Part shown: positions 23,452-35,070 of the stretch, in pieces | Numbering within the stretch: position 1 is the first letter of the stretch | Layout of the letters: each line of letters opens with the position of its first letter | Source: Enterobacter sp. EA-1 | GTDB taxonomy: Bacteria; Pseudomonadota; Gammaproteobacteria; Enterobacterales; Enterobacteriaceae | DNA length: 64,000 nucleotides | Direction of reading: 5' to 3' | Assembly: GCA_002886105.1 (NCBI GenBank) | Contig: CP025776.1 | Span: 2,170,001 to 2,234,000, forward strand | Notes under the pieces: generated by a model | The model's input: only the letters and a program-made list of their open reading frames with translations | Database searches by the model: none | What the model was told of the DNA's origin: nothing | Program-made: the position numbers and the translations under genes

Positions 23452-24787
23452 ATGAATAAAGCAGAAAAGGTCGTGTGGACCGAAGGTATGTTTCTGCGTC
23501 CTCATCACTTTCAGCGTGCAGAAAGCTACTTGCAACACCATATTCGTGAGTGGGGGACACTGCAACGCCCGTACCTTTGGGGCTACCTTGATATCGAACT
23601 GGACGACGCAATGCTTCGCCGGGCTGTATTGCACTGAGCTACGCCAGCGGTCTGCTGCCGGATGGTACATTCTTCTCTTTCCATGATGCCCGCCGAGCGC
23701 CCACACCGCTGGCCATCCCCGACAATATCAGCAATGAGCGCGTGGTGCTTGCGCTGCCTGCCGCGGCGGTCGTGATGAAGTTATTTTCAGCGAGGAAAAG
23801 ACTCGCTGGCGCGATACGTCACCCGGGAAAGCGAAGTGGATGACGATAACGCTCTGTCGGTGGGGCCGGCTGCTGTGCAGTTCGGGCGTTTACGCCTGAA
23901 ATTGATGCTGGAAAAGATCTCAGCGCCGAATGGACAGCCATCGGCGTGGCGCACGTGCTTGAAAAACGCAATGACAACCACATTCGCCTCGACACCCGCT
24001 ACATTCCGCCGATGCTGAACGCGGTTAATAATGCACCGCTCTTCGCCATGGTGAATGACCTGCAGAGCCTGCTGACTCAACGTAGTCAACAGATCGGCCA
24101 GCGTCTGCGTCAGCCGGGCCGCTTTAATACTTCAGAAATGGTGGAGTTCACGCTGCTGGCGCTGATCAACCATCACGTTGGACAGGTTGCGCATCTGAAG
24201 ACGCTCCCGTCAATCCATCCGGAAGAGCTATGGCGCAGTTGGCTGGCATTTGCTACCGAGTTGACGACTGGACGGCTTCACGCTCGCCGGATGAGACGTT
24301 GCCCGTGTATGACCATGATGATCTTGCTGGTTGCTTTAGCAAACTGCAGTTGATGCTCCGTCAAGGGCTCTCGCTGGTGATGGAAGAACACGCGATCCAA
24401 CTGCCTCTGACCGAGCGTACACACGGGTTGAATATCGCCACGCTGCCAACCACCACCATGGCACGGGAGTTCGGTTTTGTCCGGCGGTAAAAGCCAGTGT
24501 GCCACCGGCGAAATCCTGCAGACCCATTTCCTGCGCAGATGAAAGTGGCGCCGGTTACGAAGATCCGCGATTTGGTCCAGTTGCAGTTACCCGGCATGAA
24601 ACTGCGCACCATGCCCGTCGCGCCGCCGCAAATTCCGTGGCATGCCGGTTATAACTATTTCGAGCTGGAAAAAGGCGGCGAACTCTGGAACGAAATGGAG
24701 AAATCCGGGGCTTTCGCGCTGCATCTCGCAGGTGAATTCCCGGGTCTTGATATGGAGTTTTGGGCCATCCGTAGCCCGACTGAATAA
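23452..24787 (+). CDS. tssK: T6SS baseplate protein TssK
   Basis: Baseplate component linking TssFG wedges to the membrane complex. The start VVWTEGMFLRPHHFQRAESYL is the TssK signature. RYIPPMLNAVNNAPLFAMV, EMVEFTLLALINHH and the end FPGLDMEFWAIRSPTE complete the family pattern at about 445 residues. Frameshifts lie near 23630, 23770, 23930, 24265, 24475 and 24530. The 24475 and 24530 ones sit at CCTGG sites (codons for FVLAVKA and THFLAQM). The ATG follows AACAGT, with AGGAAAA upstream. Confidence 0.94.
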
Positions 24788-24804
24788 TACAGCGAGCATA
24801 CAAT

Positions 24805-26045
24805 ATGCAGGAACAACAAGCCTCCGGCAGTGATGCCGCTCTGGCAGGAGCCAGCGGGAATAATCCCACCGGTCGCAGCGGCGAATCCGCTGCTCAATGC
24901 GATACCACAAATCCGCCATTCGGTTTCTCATGATGATCAGGCGGGTCTGCGTCAACATTTGATTGATGAGATCCGTCGTTTTGAAGTGCGCTGCCAGCAA
25001 TCTGGTCTGGCTTACGAGGTGATCGTTGGCGCGCGCTACTGTTTATGCACCGCACTGGACGAAGCCGCAGCGCTTACGCCGTGGGGCAGTCGCGGTGTCT
25101 GGTCAGGCAGCGGCTTGCTGGTGACGTTCCATAACGAAACATGGGGCGGCGAGAAGTTCTTCCAGTTGCTGGCGCGGCTGTCGCAAAACCCGCGCGAACA
25201 TATCGCGCTGCTGGAGTTGATTAACTTCTGCCTGCTGCTCGGTTTCGAAGGGCGCTACCGCGTAATGGACAATGGCCGTACGCAACTGGAAACCATTAAA
25301 CAGCGTTTGTGGCAAATGATCCGCGGTGTCCGTGGTAATTATCCACCGGCATTGTCGCCGCATCCGGAAGATCAACCCGTGATGCGCAAACTGTGGCGTC
25401 CTGTGATCCCGCTGTGGGCGTGCGCCGGGCTGGCGGGTTTCCTCGCTTGTCTGTTTTACATCGTACTGAACTGGCGTCTGGGTGACAGCACCAATCCGGT
25501 ACTGGCGAAGATCTACCAGACCGCGCTGCCGGAAGCGTCCATTCAACAACCAGCGCAGAGTCTGCCGCCAGTGCTCAATTTGCGCGCTTTCCTGCGTCCG
25601 GAAATTCAGGCCGGGTTGGTCGCGGTTCGTGACGAAGCAGACCGCAGCGTCGTGACTTTAAAAGGGGATGGCCTGTTCGCGTCGGGTTCGACCGTAGCCC
25701 GTGACAGCTATGAATCGGTGATTAACCGGGTTGCGCAAGCGATGAATAACGTCAGCGGCAGAGTGTTAGTGGTGGGGTACAGCGATAACGTACCGATCCG
25801 CAGCGCGCGTTTTGCCTCGAACTATGAATTGTCGCTCGAACGTGCGCGCTCGGTACAGTCACTGTTGCAAAAACACCTTTCGCGTCCGGAACGGGTGAAA
25901 GCCGAAGGGCGAGGGGGAGATGGATCCTGTTGCGCCGAACAACAGTGCAGAAAACCGCGCTCGCAACCGTCGTGTGGAAATTACTTTGCTGGTGTCGCCG
26001 GATAACACGGCCGCCGAGCTGAACGGACTGCCGCAAGGAAACTAA
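24805..26045 (+). CDS. tssL: T6SS membrane protein TssL with C-terminal OmpA domain
   Basis: DotU/TssL inner-membrane component fused to a peptidoglycan-binding OmpA-like domain, about 413 residues. The cytoplasmic DotU domain has LLNAIPQIRHS, YCLCTALDEAA and ETWGGEKFFQLLARL. One membrane segment near 25420-25475 (LAGFLACLFYIVLNW) follows. The periplasmic part has VLVVGYSDNVPI, ELSLERARSVQ and NRRVEITLL, the OmpA motif. The extra domain means no separate TagL is needed. Frameshifts lie near 24880 and 25915. It is 2 bases before tssM. Confidence 0.93.
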
Positions 26046-26047
26046 GG

Positions 26048-29000
26048 ATGAATATGTTGCTTTCATTGCTGACTAACCGCATTTTGTGGGGTTTCCTTGG
26101 CGTAACCGGGCTGGCTGCCGTGATCTGGATGATTGGCCCGCTGCTCTCCGTCGTGGATTCCCGACCGCTGGAGTCAGAGCAAAACCGCATGATCACCATT
26201 GCGGTGATGTACCTCATTTGGGTGCACAGCCATATTGTGCCGCGGTTGTATAACGCGTGGCTCAACCGCAAGCTGATGGACAACCTGAAAAGTGAAGAGG
26301 CGAAAGATCCCACCGAGCGCAAGCGCCTGACTAACGAAGATCAGGTGCTGAATGAGCGTTTCGAAGAAGCGGCTCAGGTACTGAAAAAAGCCCACTTTAA
26401 CCAACCGGGGCAACGTGGGCAGTGGACTCAACGCTTCAGCACGCAATATCTCTATCAACTGCCGTGGTACGTCATTATTGGTGCGCCGGGTTCAGGTAAA
26501 ACCACGGCGCTGGTTAACCTCCGGTCTGCAGTTCCCGCTGGCGGATCGCTTCGGTAAAACCGCGCTGCGCGGTATTGGTGGTACGCGTAACTGTGACTGG
26601 TGGTTTACCAATGAAGCCGTGTTGCTCGATACCGCAGGGCGTTATACCACCCGGAGGAGAGTGAGCAGGCGCAAGACGCGGGTGAGTGGCTCAATTTTTT
26701 GGGACTGTTGCAAAAATACCGCCGTCGCCAGCCAATTAACGGTGTCATTGTCACCATCAGCATCGCTGATCTGTTAACTCAGTCAGCAGAAGCCTCACGC
26801 GAACAGGCGCTGAATTTGCGCCAGCGTCTGACTGAGTTACATGAGCAACTGGGCATTCGCTTCCCGGTGTATGTGCTGGTCACTAAGGCTGACTTATTAA
26901 AAGGTTTCCGCGCCTATTTTGCTGGTTTTGATAAAGCGCAACGCGACCAAATCTGGGGCTTCACTTTCCCACGGGAGAAAGCGAAGCTGGCGGATTTTGA
27001 TCTGCAAGGGAGCTTTATTCAGGAATTCGCACTGCTGCAACAGCGTCTTGATGCGGGATTGCCTGATACGCTACTGCGTGAAAGCGATGCGCAGGCGCGT
27101 GCGGAGTGTTTCCTGTTCCCGCAGGAGTTTGCCGCTCTGCGCCCATTGCTGTCTGACTATTTGAACGCGATTTTTGCCCGTTCCAACTTTGAGACCGAAT
27201 TCTCGCCGCGCGGTATCTACTTTGCCAGCGGTACGCAGGAAGGTCTGCCATTTGACCGGGTGATGGGTGAGCTGAACCGCGCGCTGTCGCTGCAGGGCAA
27301 AGTCCGGCGATAACTGGGATTCGGTCAGCAAAGATGAGCCGGTGCACACCGGAGGTAAAGGGCAGAGTTTCTTTATCAAGCACCTGCTGCAAAATGTGAT
27401 TTTTCAGGAAGCGGGCATTGCCGGGCAAAACCGCTGGTGGGAGTTGCGTAGCCGCGCTGTCATCTGGTCCGGTTATGCGGCATTGCTGGCGCTGCTGATT
27501 ATTATTAGCGTGCTGTGGTTCACCAGTTACGGCAACAACCGGAATTATCTCGATGAAGTTCAGGCGAAAGTCCCGGCGCTGGATCAGCAAATCAAGGCGT
27601 TGCGTAATCGCCAGCAGGGCGATCTTTTGCGCTGTTGCCGCTGCTTAACGGCCTGTCTGAATTACCGCAAAGTGAAGCCTTTGATATCAATAACCCGCCA
27701 GTCACCCGCCGTATGGGACTGTATCGCGGTAATGATGTCGCAGATGCCTCGCAAACGCTCTACCAGAAAGCCTTGCAGCAGATGTTGTTGCCGGAAGTGG
27801 CAATGCGCATTACCACCCCGGCTGCGCAATGATAACGGTAGCGATGTGGAATACAGCTATGAAGCGCTGAAAGCCTACCAGATGCTGTATCAGCCGAAGC
27901 ATTATGACGGCAAGTTCCTGCTCTCCGGGTGATGCTTAATCTGCAGCGCAACTTGCCGCAAAACGTTACCAAAGCACAGATTAATCAACTTGAATGGCAT
28001 CTGCGCCAGTTGCTGGAGCCGCAAATTCAGTCGTCACCGTATGCCAAAGACGACGCGCTGATCGCCCGTGAACAGGCAATGATCAACCAACAGCCGCTGT
28101 CGACGCGCGTTTATGGCCGTCTGAAACGTCTGTTGGAGCGTGACGACAACCTTAAACCGGTGTCGCTGGCAACGTTAGGCGGCCCGCAGAGCGAACTGGT
28201 TTTTCGCGTAAAAGCGGTAAACCGGTTGGTGAGGGGCTGCACGGCCTCTATACGCCAGATGGCTACTGGAACGTTTTAATGCACAAATTGTCCCGGTTAC
28301 TACCTCATTACATGAGGACGATGCACGGGTGCTGGGCTCCACCACGCAGCCGGAGGATAAGCAGCAGACCGATAATGCTGTCCGCCAACTGTATGCCCGC
28401 GACTTCATCACGCTGTGGGATGACTTCTTAAGCGATATTCAGCTTAACAACAGTGCCGACCTGAACCAGCGAATTAATACGGCACGTCTGCTTTCCGGTA
28501 ATAACTCGCCGCTGCGTCGTCTGGTGATGAACCTGAGCCAGATGCTCAAACTTACGGGTGAAGAGCCGGAGGACAGTAAGGATAAAGCGCAAGAGAGTGG
28601 TAATCGCGGTACGCAGATGCTCGAAACCTTGTTCAGCAATCACGACGGTGCGGCAGCGGTGACCAACGCTGCCGTAAGTCAGACGCCAGAACAGCGGGTG
28701 ACGGAACACTTCGCGCCGATCATCGAACTGGCGCAGCCACTGGAAAAAGGCGGCAAAACCATTGTCTTTGATGATTTCCTGAAACAGGTGGATGAGTTGT
28801 ATCGCTATCTTACTGCCGTGCAGGATGCTGCCAACAGCGGCATGCCACCGCCCGGCGGTGAAGCCATCAGCCGGTTACAAGCGAGCGCCGGGCGTTTACC
28901 GGGTGGTCTGCAAACCATGTTCAGCAATATGGCGGTTGGCGCGAGCAGCGATACCCAACGTCGGGATCTGGAAAATGTGCGTAAGCGCATTAGCGTAGAA

Positions 29001-29655
29001 GTCGGCAGTTTCTGCCGTCAGGCGATTGCCGGGCGCTATCCGTTGGTACGTTCCGCCAGTACAGAAGTCACACCGGACGATCTGGCGCGCATGTTTGCAC
29101 CGGGTACCGGATTAATGGACGTGTTCTTCCGCGACAACCTGACGAATAAAGTCGATACCACGCAGTCCAACTGGCGCTTTATGCCGGGTATTGATGGTAA
29201 AACCCTGCCGGGAAGCGAAGGGGTGCTGGTGCCGTTTCAGCAGGCGCAATCTATCCGCGATGCCTTCTTTGCCAACGGCAGCGCAACCCCGTCATTCCGT
29301 ACCACGGTGCGTACGGTGCGGATGGATAACACTATCCTTACTCTGACGCTGGACGTCGATGGTCAGATCTTGCGTTACAGCCACGGTCCGCAGGCGGTTC
29401 AGGTCGTGAGCTGGCTGGTTCAGGCGGCACCAATCAGGTGCGTATGCAATTAGGCCTGACCAACGGTACTACCGCGACGCTGGTCACGAATGGGGCTGGG
29501 CATTGAATCGCTTCTTTGATAAAGCGCGCGTCAGCCCGCAGCAGCAGCCTTAGCCGCCGGGCAACATTCACGGTTGACGGGCATCAGGTCACGCTGGAAT
29601 TTGCGCCGAACAGTATCCGCAACCCGTTCCAGCTTCCCGCTTCGCATGTCCTTGA
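26048..29655 (+). CDS. tssM: T6SS membrane protein TssM (IcmF)
   Basis: Largest membrane-complex protein, about 1,200 residues. Two N-terminal membrane helices (near residues 10-30 and 50-65) precede a cytoplasmic NTPase-like domain with intact Walker A GAPGSGKTT near residue 145. A third helix near 27480 (ALLALLIIISVLWF) leads to the periplasmic IcmF-related region and the C-terminal beta domain that binds TssJ (LTLDVDGQILRYSHGPQ, ending FACP after correction). About ten frameshifts, many at CCWGG (26650, 27922, 29413, 29493). Overlap and spacing place it in one operon with tssJKL. Confidence 0.94.
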
Positions 29656-29672
29656 ACTGCAAAGGAACGCCA

Positions 29673-30378
29673 ATGACTACGACTTCTGCAATTAGCTGGT
29701 ATGGAAAACTGCCCAGTGCGGGCGATTTTTTTACAGCGTCGTTTTCCGGACGCGCTGCAGCGTCAGTGGTCCCACTGGTTTCAGGTGGGGCTGATGACCG
29801 GCAAAAGAGGAACAACGCAAGCGACAGGCAGTTCGGCAACGCACCGATCTGGAATTTCGTTGTGCCGCCGATGCTGGGAGGCCAGCAGGTGCAAATGGGC
29901 TGTTTATTACCGAGGACGCGACAGCGTCGGGCGGCAGTATCCGGTTTGCGCGCTGATGGCGATTAACCCGCTGGAGTGGTCTCCGCGTCGTCTGGCGCAG
30001 GCGGGTGACTGGTACCAGCATCTTGGGCGGACCTTATTGCACGCTGTTCGCAATGGTTACTCGCCGGAGCAGCTCGATCAGGCCTTGTTGTCGATCCCCC
30101 CAGTGCAGTTGGTGGAGCCGGAATCACGCTCAGAAATTCTGGACGTAATTGGTTACGAAGGCGATGGCGAAACGTCCATTGGCTGGCGACAAGCCGCTGA
30201 GTGTTTTGATCCGCTGCGTCAGATCAGTTTTTGGTGGACCAACCGCAGCGACGGTTACCCGCTTTACACCCATGTGCATAGCGGCAATTTTACCGGTCAG
30301 TTGTTTACGCTGTTGTTTGATCCGGCTGGGGGGGGCAAGGGACGACACGGTCTTTACCCACCCATGTTTGAAGAATAA
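29673..30378 (+). CDS. tagF: T6SS-associated protein TagF
   Basis: TagF domain protein (SciT/ImpM family), a post-translational repressor of T6SS in Pseudomonas and Agrobacterium. The N-terminus ISWYGKLPSAGDFLQRRFPD is characteristic, followed by YPVCALMAINPLEW, the helical SPEQLDQALLSIPP and QISFWWTNRSDGYPLYTH. About 235 residues. No PppA domain is fused; the phosphatase is a separate gene here (37893-38684). Frameshifts lie near 29730, 29815 and 30330. Confidence 0.88.
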
Positions 30379-30389
30379 GCAGGTTGCGG

Positions 30390-31396
30390 ATGACGATTGA
30401 AACTTTACTTACTCCGGTCAGTCCGGAGCAGCCCTGTGGTGAAAACACCGGAATACGACGCCGACTTTCTGGCAATGGAACAGGCAAGCCGGGGGAAAGC
30501 CGAGCAGCAATTCGGCAGCACAATAATTCCGGCTGAACCTGCAGACTGGAACCGCGTGGAGAAACTGGCTACCAGCTTGCTGGAGCGGACAAAAGATATC
30601 CGGGTGATGCTGGCGCTAACCCATGCATGGACCCGTCGTCGGTCTTGAGGGGGTATGCTGATGGCCTGATGTTGTTGGGGCAGGCGCTGGCGTTGTACTG
30701 GGATCATCTGTGGCCATCGCTGAACGACGGCGGCGAGTTCGACCCGTTCTACCGGATTAACGCGCTGGCAGCGCTGAGCGACAAATCGGACCTGACTACA
30801 TTGCGCCAGCCACTTTGCTGCGCAGTAATGGCGATGAGCTGAACGTGCGTGATGCGCAGGCGTTGCTCGACGGGAGCAAAACCGAATGTGCGGGCTATCC
30901 GGGCGGGCGGGTTCGTCTGATTGATGAGCTGACGCGCGGCGGTCAACCGGGCATTGAGGCTATCGGGCAAATCGAAGGGCGTTTGCAAACGATCCGTTCA
31001 TGGCTTCTGGAACAACTTGGCGAAAGCGGGGTGCCGGAAATGGAGCAATTACTGAAAAGCGTCGGGATCATTGCCGGCGTCAGCCGTGCAAACCATAGCG
31101 ATGCGTTGCAGGAAACGCCGGAACAACCGGCGCAAACAACCAATGAGCCGCACCCCGTTGCCGTACCACTGCCAGCCATGGCGGACTGGCGCAGTGCAAG
31201 TGACCACGCGGGCGGATGCGCAACTGATGCTGGAAAAAGTGAAGCAGTATTTTACCCAGCATGAGCCAAGTCACCCCGCGCCGTTGATGATTGACCGCGT
31301 CCAGCGGTTAATCGAACTGGATTTATGGAGATTATTCGCGATCTGGCGCCCGATGGCGTGAATCAATTGCAAAACATCTTTGGGCGTCAGGACTGA
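30390..31396 (+). CDS. tssA: T6SS baseplate/cap protein TssA
   Basis: ImpA_N-domain protein, about 335 residues, which caps or coordinates assembly of tube and sheath. The N-terminus IETLLTPVSPEQPCGEN is the ImpA_N signature. RVMLALTHAWTRR-GLEGYADGL and LWDHLWPSL-like follow. The C-terminus has MIDRVQRLIELDFMEIIRDLAPDG, the short TssA type. Frameshifts lie near 30440, 30645, 30800, 31185 and 31330. The genes tagF and tssA are separated by 11 bases. Confidence 0.92.
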
Positions 31397-31470
31397 CGCG
31401 TACCGCGTTATGACCGCAGGCACGTCGCCTGCCGTCTAACCTTCACCGCGCATATTCGATGGAGAACATC

Positions 31471-31997
31471 ATGGCAACAAGTAACAGTGGTCAGAAATTT
31501 ATCGCACGTAATCGTGCGCCGCGCGTACAGATCGAGTACGACGTGGAAGTGTACGGCGCGGAGCGCAAAAATCCAACATTCCGTTTGTAATGGGTGTTAT
31601 GGCGGACTCGGTCGGTAAGCCGGTGGAGAACTTACCCTCCATTGAGGATCGTAAATTCCTCGAAATCGACGTCGATAACTTTGACGAGCGCATGAAAGCG
31701 CTGAAACCGCGCGTGGCATTTAACGTAGACAACACCCTGACCGGTGAAGGTCGCCTGAATGTGGACTTGACCTTCGACAGCATGGATGACTTCCTGCCGG
31801 ATGCCGTCGCCCGCAAAGTTGAACCCCTGAACAAACTGCTGGAAGCACGTACTCAGTTGTCCAACCTGCTGACCTATATGGACGGTAAAAACGGTGCGGA
31901 AGAGCTGATCGCCAAAGTGTTGCAGGATCCAACACTGCTGAAGTCCCTCAGCCAGTTACCCAATAGTGACGAAGCCGCGCAAGGTAAAGAGGAGTAA
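31471..31997 (+). CDS. tssB: T6SS contractile sheath small subunit TssB
   Basis: Sheath protein VipA/TssB, about 175 residues, forming the contractile outer tube with TssC. The start region SGQKFIARNRAPRVQIEYDVE and VMGVMADSVGKPVENLPSIEDRKF are strongly conserved. The C-terminus is helical (LNKLLEARTQLSNLL, GAEELIAKVLQDP), carrying the ClpV/TagJ interaction part. One frameshift near 31570. The GGAG ribosome site is 8 bases upstream of the ATG. Confidence 0.95.
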
Positions 31998-32000
31998 ACC

Positions 32001-33501
32001 ATGAGCAATCCTTCTCAACTGCAAGAACAGCAGCAGGGCGCACAGGCTTTTAGCCGGAGGATGAATTTAGCGCGTTGCTGAGCAAAGAGTTCCGTCCGAA
32101 AACGGACCGCACGTTCCGCCGTAGAAAGCGCAGTGAAAACGCTGGCCCAGCAAGCGTTGGAAAACACCGTTACGTTTTCCAACGACACCTACCGCACCAT
32201 TCAGAATCTGATTGCCGGTATTGATGAAAAACTGTCGCAGCAGATTAACCAGATCATTCACCACGAAGAGTTCCAGAAACTGGAAAGTGCCCGGCGTGGT
32301 CTGAACCACACCCGGTGAACAACACCGAAACCGACGAGATGCTGAAAATTCGCTTTATGAGCATCTCCAAGCAGGAACTAGGCCGCAACCTCAAGCGCTT
32401 TAAAGGCGTGGGTTGGGACCAGAGCCCGCTGTTCAAGAAAATCTATGAAGAAGAGTACGGCCAGTTCGGTGGTGAACCGTTTGGCTGCTGGTCGGCGACT
32501 ATTACTTTGACCACAGCCCGCAGGATGTGGAACTGCTTAGCAGGAAATGGCGCGCATCGGCGCGGCGGCGCACTACCCGTTTATTACCGGTACAGCGCCA
32601 AGCGTAATGCAAATGGAGTCCGGCAGGAGCTGGCGAACCCGCGCGACCTGACCAAAATATTCCAGAATACCGAATACGCTGCCTCGGCGTTCGCTGCGTG
32701 AGTCAGAAGATGCACGCTACCTCGGTCTGGTCATGCCGCGCTTCCTGTCGCGTCTGCCGTACGGTATTCGCACCAATCCGGTGGACAGCTTCGACTTCGA
32801 AGAAGAAACCGACGGCGCAAACCACAATAACTATTCATGGGCTAACGCCGCCTATGCGATGGCAACCAACATCAACCGCTCATTCAAAGAGTACGGCTGG
32901 TGTACATCAATCCGCGGCGTGGAATCGGGTGCGGTGGAAAACCTGCCGTGTCATACCTTCCCGAGCGATGATGGCGGTGTGGACATGAAATGCCCGACCG
33001 AGATTGCGATCAGCGACCGTCGCGAAGCCGAGCTGGCGAAAAACGGCTTTATGCCGCTGATCCACCGCAAAACTCCGACTTTGCTGCCTTTATCGGCGCA
33101 CAGTCGTTGCAGAAACCGACGGAATACCACGATGCTGATGCCACCGCCAACGCGCGCCCTGGCTTCGCGTCTGCCGTATCTGTTCGCCTGCTGTCGTTTT
33201 GCGCACTACCTGAAGTGCATCGTGCGTGACAAAATTGGTTCTTTCCGTGAACGTGACGAAATGGAACGCTGGCTGAACGATTGGGTGATGAACTACGTCG
33301 ATGGTGACCCGGCGAACTCCTCCCGAAACCAAAGCCCGCAAACCGTTGGCTGCGGCGGAAGTGCAGGTGCAGGAAATCGAAGATAACCCGGGCTACTATG
33401 CCGCTAAGTTCTTCCTGCGTCCGCATTATCAACTGGAAGGTCTGACGGTATCTCTGCGTCTGGTATCTAAACTGCCGTCGCTGAAAACCAAGGAAGCGTA
33501 A
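32001..33501 (+). CDS. tssC: T6SS contractile sheath large subunit TssC
   Basis: VipB/TssC, about 499 residues. The conserved blocks are ALLSKEFRPKTDR, HHEEFQKLESAWRGL, FGCLVGDYYFDHSP, FLSRLPYG, YSWANAAYAMATNI, CPTEIAISDRREAELAKNGF and YYAAKFFLRPHYQLEGLTVSL. It carries a high density of frameshifts, nearly all at CCTGG or CCAGG: near 32290, 32311, 32486, 32542, 32625, 32684, 33153 and 33322. The real gene is therefore almost certainly intact. It begins 3 bases after the tssB stop. Confidence 0.95.
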
Positions 33502-33564
33502 AACAGGCCGTAAGCCATGTGTGTTTGCGGCCTGAAGGATTTTGTCAGGGATCGAGGAAAGGGA

Positions 33565-33976
33565 ATGAAAATTCATACAGTGATAGCAAGCAGTCTGCTG
33601 ATTTTATCGGCGATGGCCTGCGCGCAGACACAACGTTATGAATACCCCAGAAGCGAATCGTTGCCGGAAGATGATACGTCGATTTTCCCGCGTGATCCTG
33701 CATTGCTTACCCACCAGGATCTCCACATGAGTGGAGAACGCTTTTTTCAATGCGTGGACATCCAGAACCAACGAGCGTGAGCGCATTAAAGCCGATCTCT
33801 ATCTGTTGGGGGTACTGGATACCACGGAAGGAAAAGTCTGGTGTGGTTATAACAGGCTAAAAACGATTTCGATACACGAAGTGGTATATTCGTATTTTAC
33901 TGCGCAGCCGGTAGCGCGTTTACAGCAAGAACGCGCCACTACGCTTATTCTTGAAGCAATGACTCCAAAACGGTAA
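33565..33976 (+). CDS. Rap1a/Tai-type secreted immunity-like protein
   Basis: About 136 residues with signal peptide MKIHTVIASSLLILSAMACA. After one correction near 33778 the mature part reads with a Cys (FFQCVDIQN), then LLGVLDTTEGKVWCGY, a helical VVYSYFTAQPVARLQQERA and LILEAMTPK. This matches the Rap1a/Tai4 pattern: a conserved GVLD block, a second Cys, and a C-terminal helix. Rap1a-type proteins in Serratia neutralise Tae4-family amidase effectors in the periplasm and usually sit beside the effector gene. No such effector is visible here. The assignment is by motif, so moderate. Confidence 0.65.
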
Positions 33977-34265
33977 ATGCAATAAAAGAAAATAATCGTG
34001 AAAAGATGATACGTCGGAATTATCTGATTTCGGAATTGCGCCATTTTCTTTAATAAAGTGCGGATACATTAAGCTACACACAGAATTGATGAATTATTCC
34101 TCTCATGTCGAGGGAATGAGTATTTCTGAATGGATATATCATCTATTCGGGAATAATAGAGGCAGAGGTAAAATATGGACGGTTTTATTCGGCCCCATGC
34201 TTACCCGTTTGCCATATAAGCGCTTTTTCGAAAGCAATATTTATCATTAACGAAGAGTAAATATT

Positions 34266-34751
34266 ATGGCTATTGATATGTTTCTGAAGGTCGATGGAGT
34301 TACGGGTGAATCTAAAGACTCTAACCACACCGGCTGGACTGATATCACATCTTTTTCCGGGGTGCATCACAACTGGAAATATGAGCGTTGGCGGTGGCGG
34401 CGGTGCCGGTAAAGTCAATTTCAACGACCTGCATGTTAACGCACTCATTGATAAATCGACTACCGCTATCCCTGGGAAACACTGCGCCAGCGGTAAACAC
34501 CTGACCAAAGTTGAACTGTCTGTTTGTAAAGCAGGCGGTCAGCAGGTTGAATATGCACGCATTACTCTGGAAGATGTGCTGGTAACATCTGTTCAGTACA
34601 CCGGTGCAGACAATGGCGACACCGTGGGTGTTACCTATGCATTCCGAGGGCTGCGAAAGTGAAACAGCAGTACTGGGAGCAGTCTTCTTCCGGCGGTAAA
34701 GGTGCTGAAACTTCCGCAGGCTGGAACATCAAGGAAAACAAAGAAGCGTAA
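34266..34751 (+). CDS. hcp: T6SS tube protein Hcp
   Basis: Hcp-family ring protein forming the inner tube, 161 residues. The start MAIDMFLKVDGVTGESKDSN and the following WTDITSFSWG, GKVNFNDLHVNALIDKST and QQVEYARITLEDVLVTS are typical, with C-terminus WNIKENKEA. Frameshifts lie at 34357 and 34373, both at CCTGG sites, and near 34474 and 34645. It has its own 289-base upstream region and a terminator, suggesting separate high expression. Confidence 0.95.
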
Positions 34752-34760
34752 GCACTCATG

Positions 34761-34786
34761 GCGATCCCGTAAGGGATCGCTACTCT
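34761..34786 (+). terminator. Terminator after hcp
   Basis: 8-bp perfect stem GCGATCCC / GGGATCGC with a GTAA loop, followed by TACTCTTT, starting 10 bases after the hcp stop. Confidence 0.8.
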
Positions 34787-35070
34787 TTCGGAATTGGGTA
34801 TGGCGAACTCTCTTATTTTTGTAAAACGCCTCCGTGAAACCAACAATTCTACTATTTCGACTTACAAAATATCCGGATATACAATCAAAGGTTATTGTAT
34901 TGAGCGTCCGAGGACCAGCATACGAATGCGTCGGGCACCGGAACGTTCAAGGGTATGCTAAAGCCGATGTTGTGTGTGCTTTGCGCTCTGCCAGCCATAA
35001 CGTCTCAGACGCTGAAAAATGGCGTATTGCAAGTGTACTAATTGCCCGGCTGAGGAAAAGTAATAAAAAA

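Noticed and set aside
34834-35070. N-terminal extension of the LprI-domain protein
   Set aside because: In frame, but it would bury the signal peptide about 80 residues inside the protein, and has no coding-like features. The start at 35071 is preferred.
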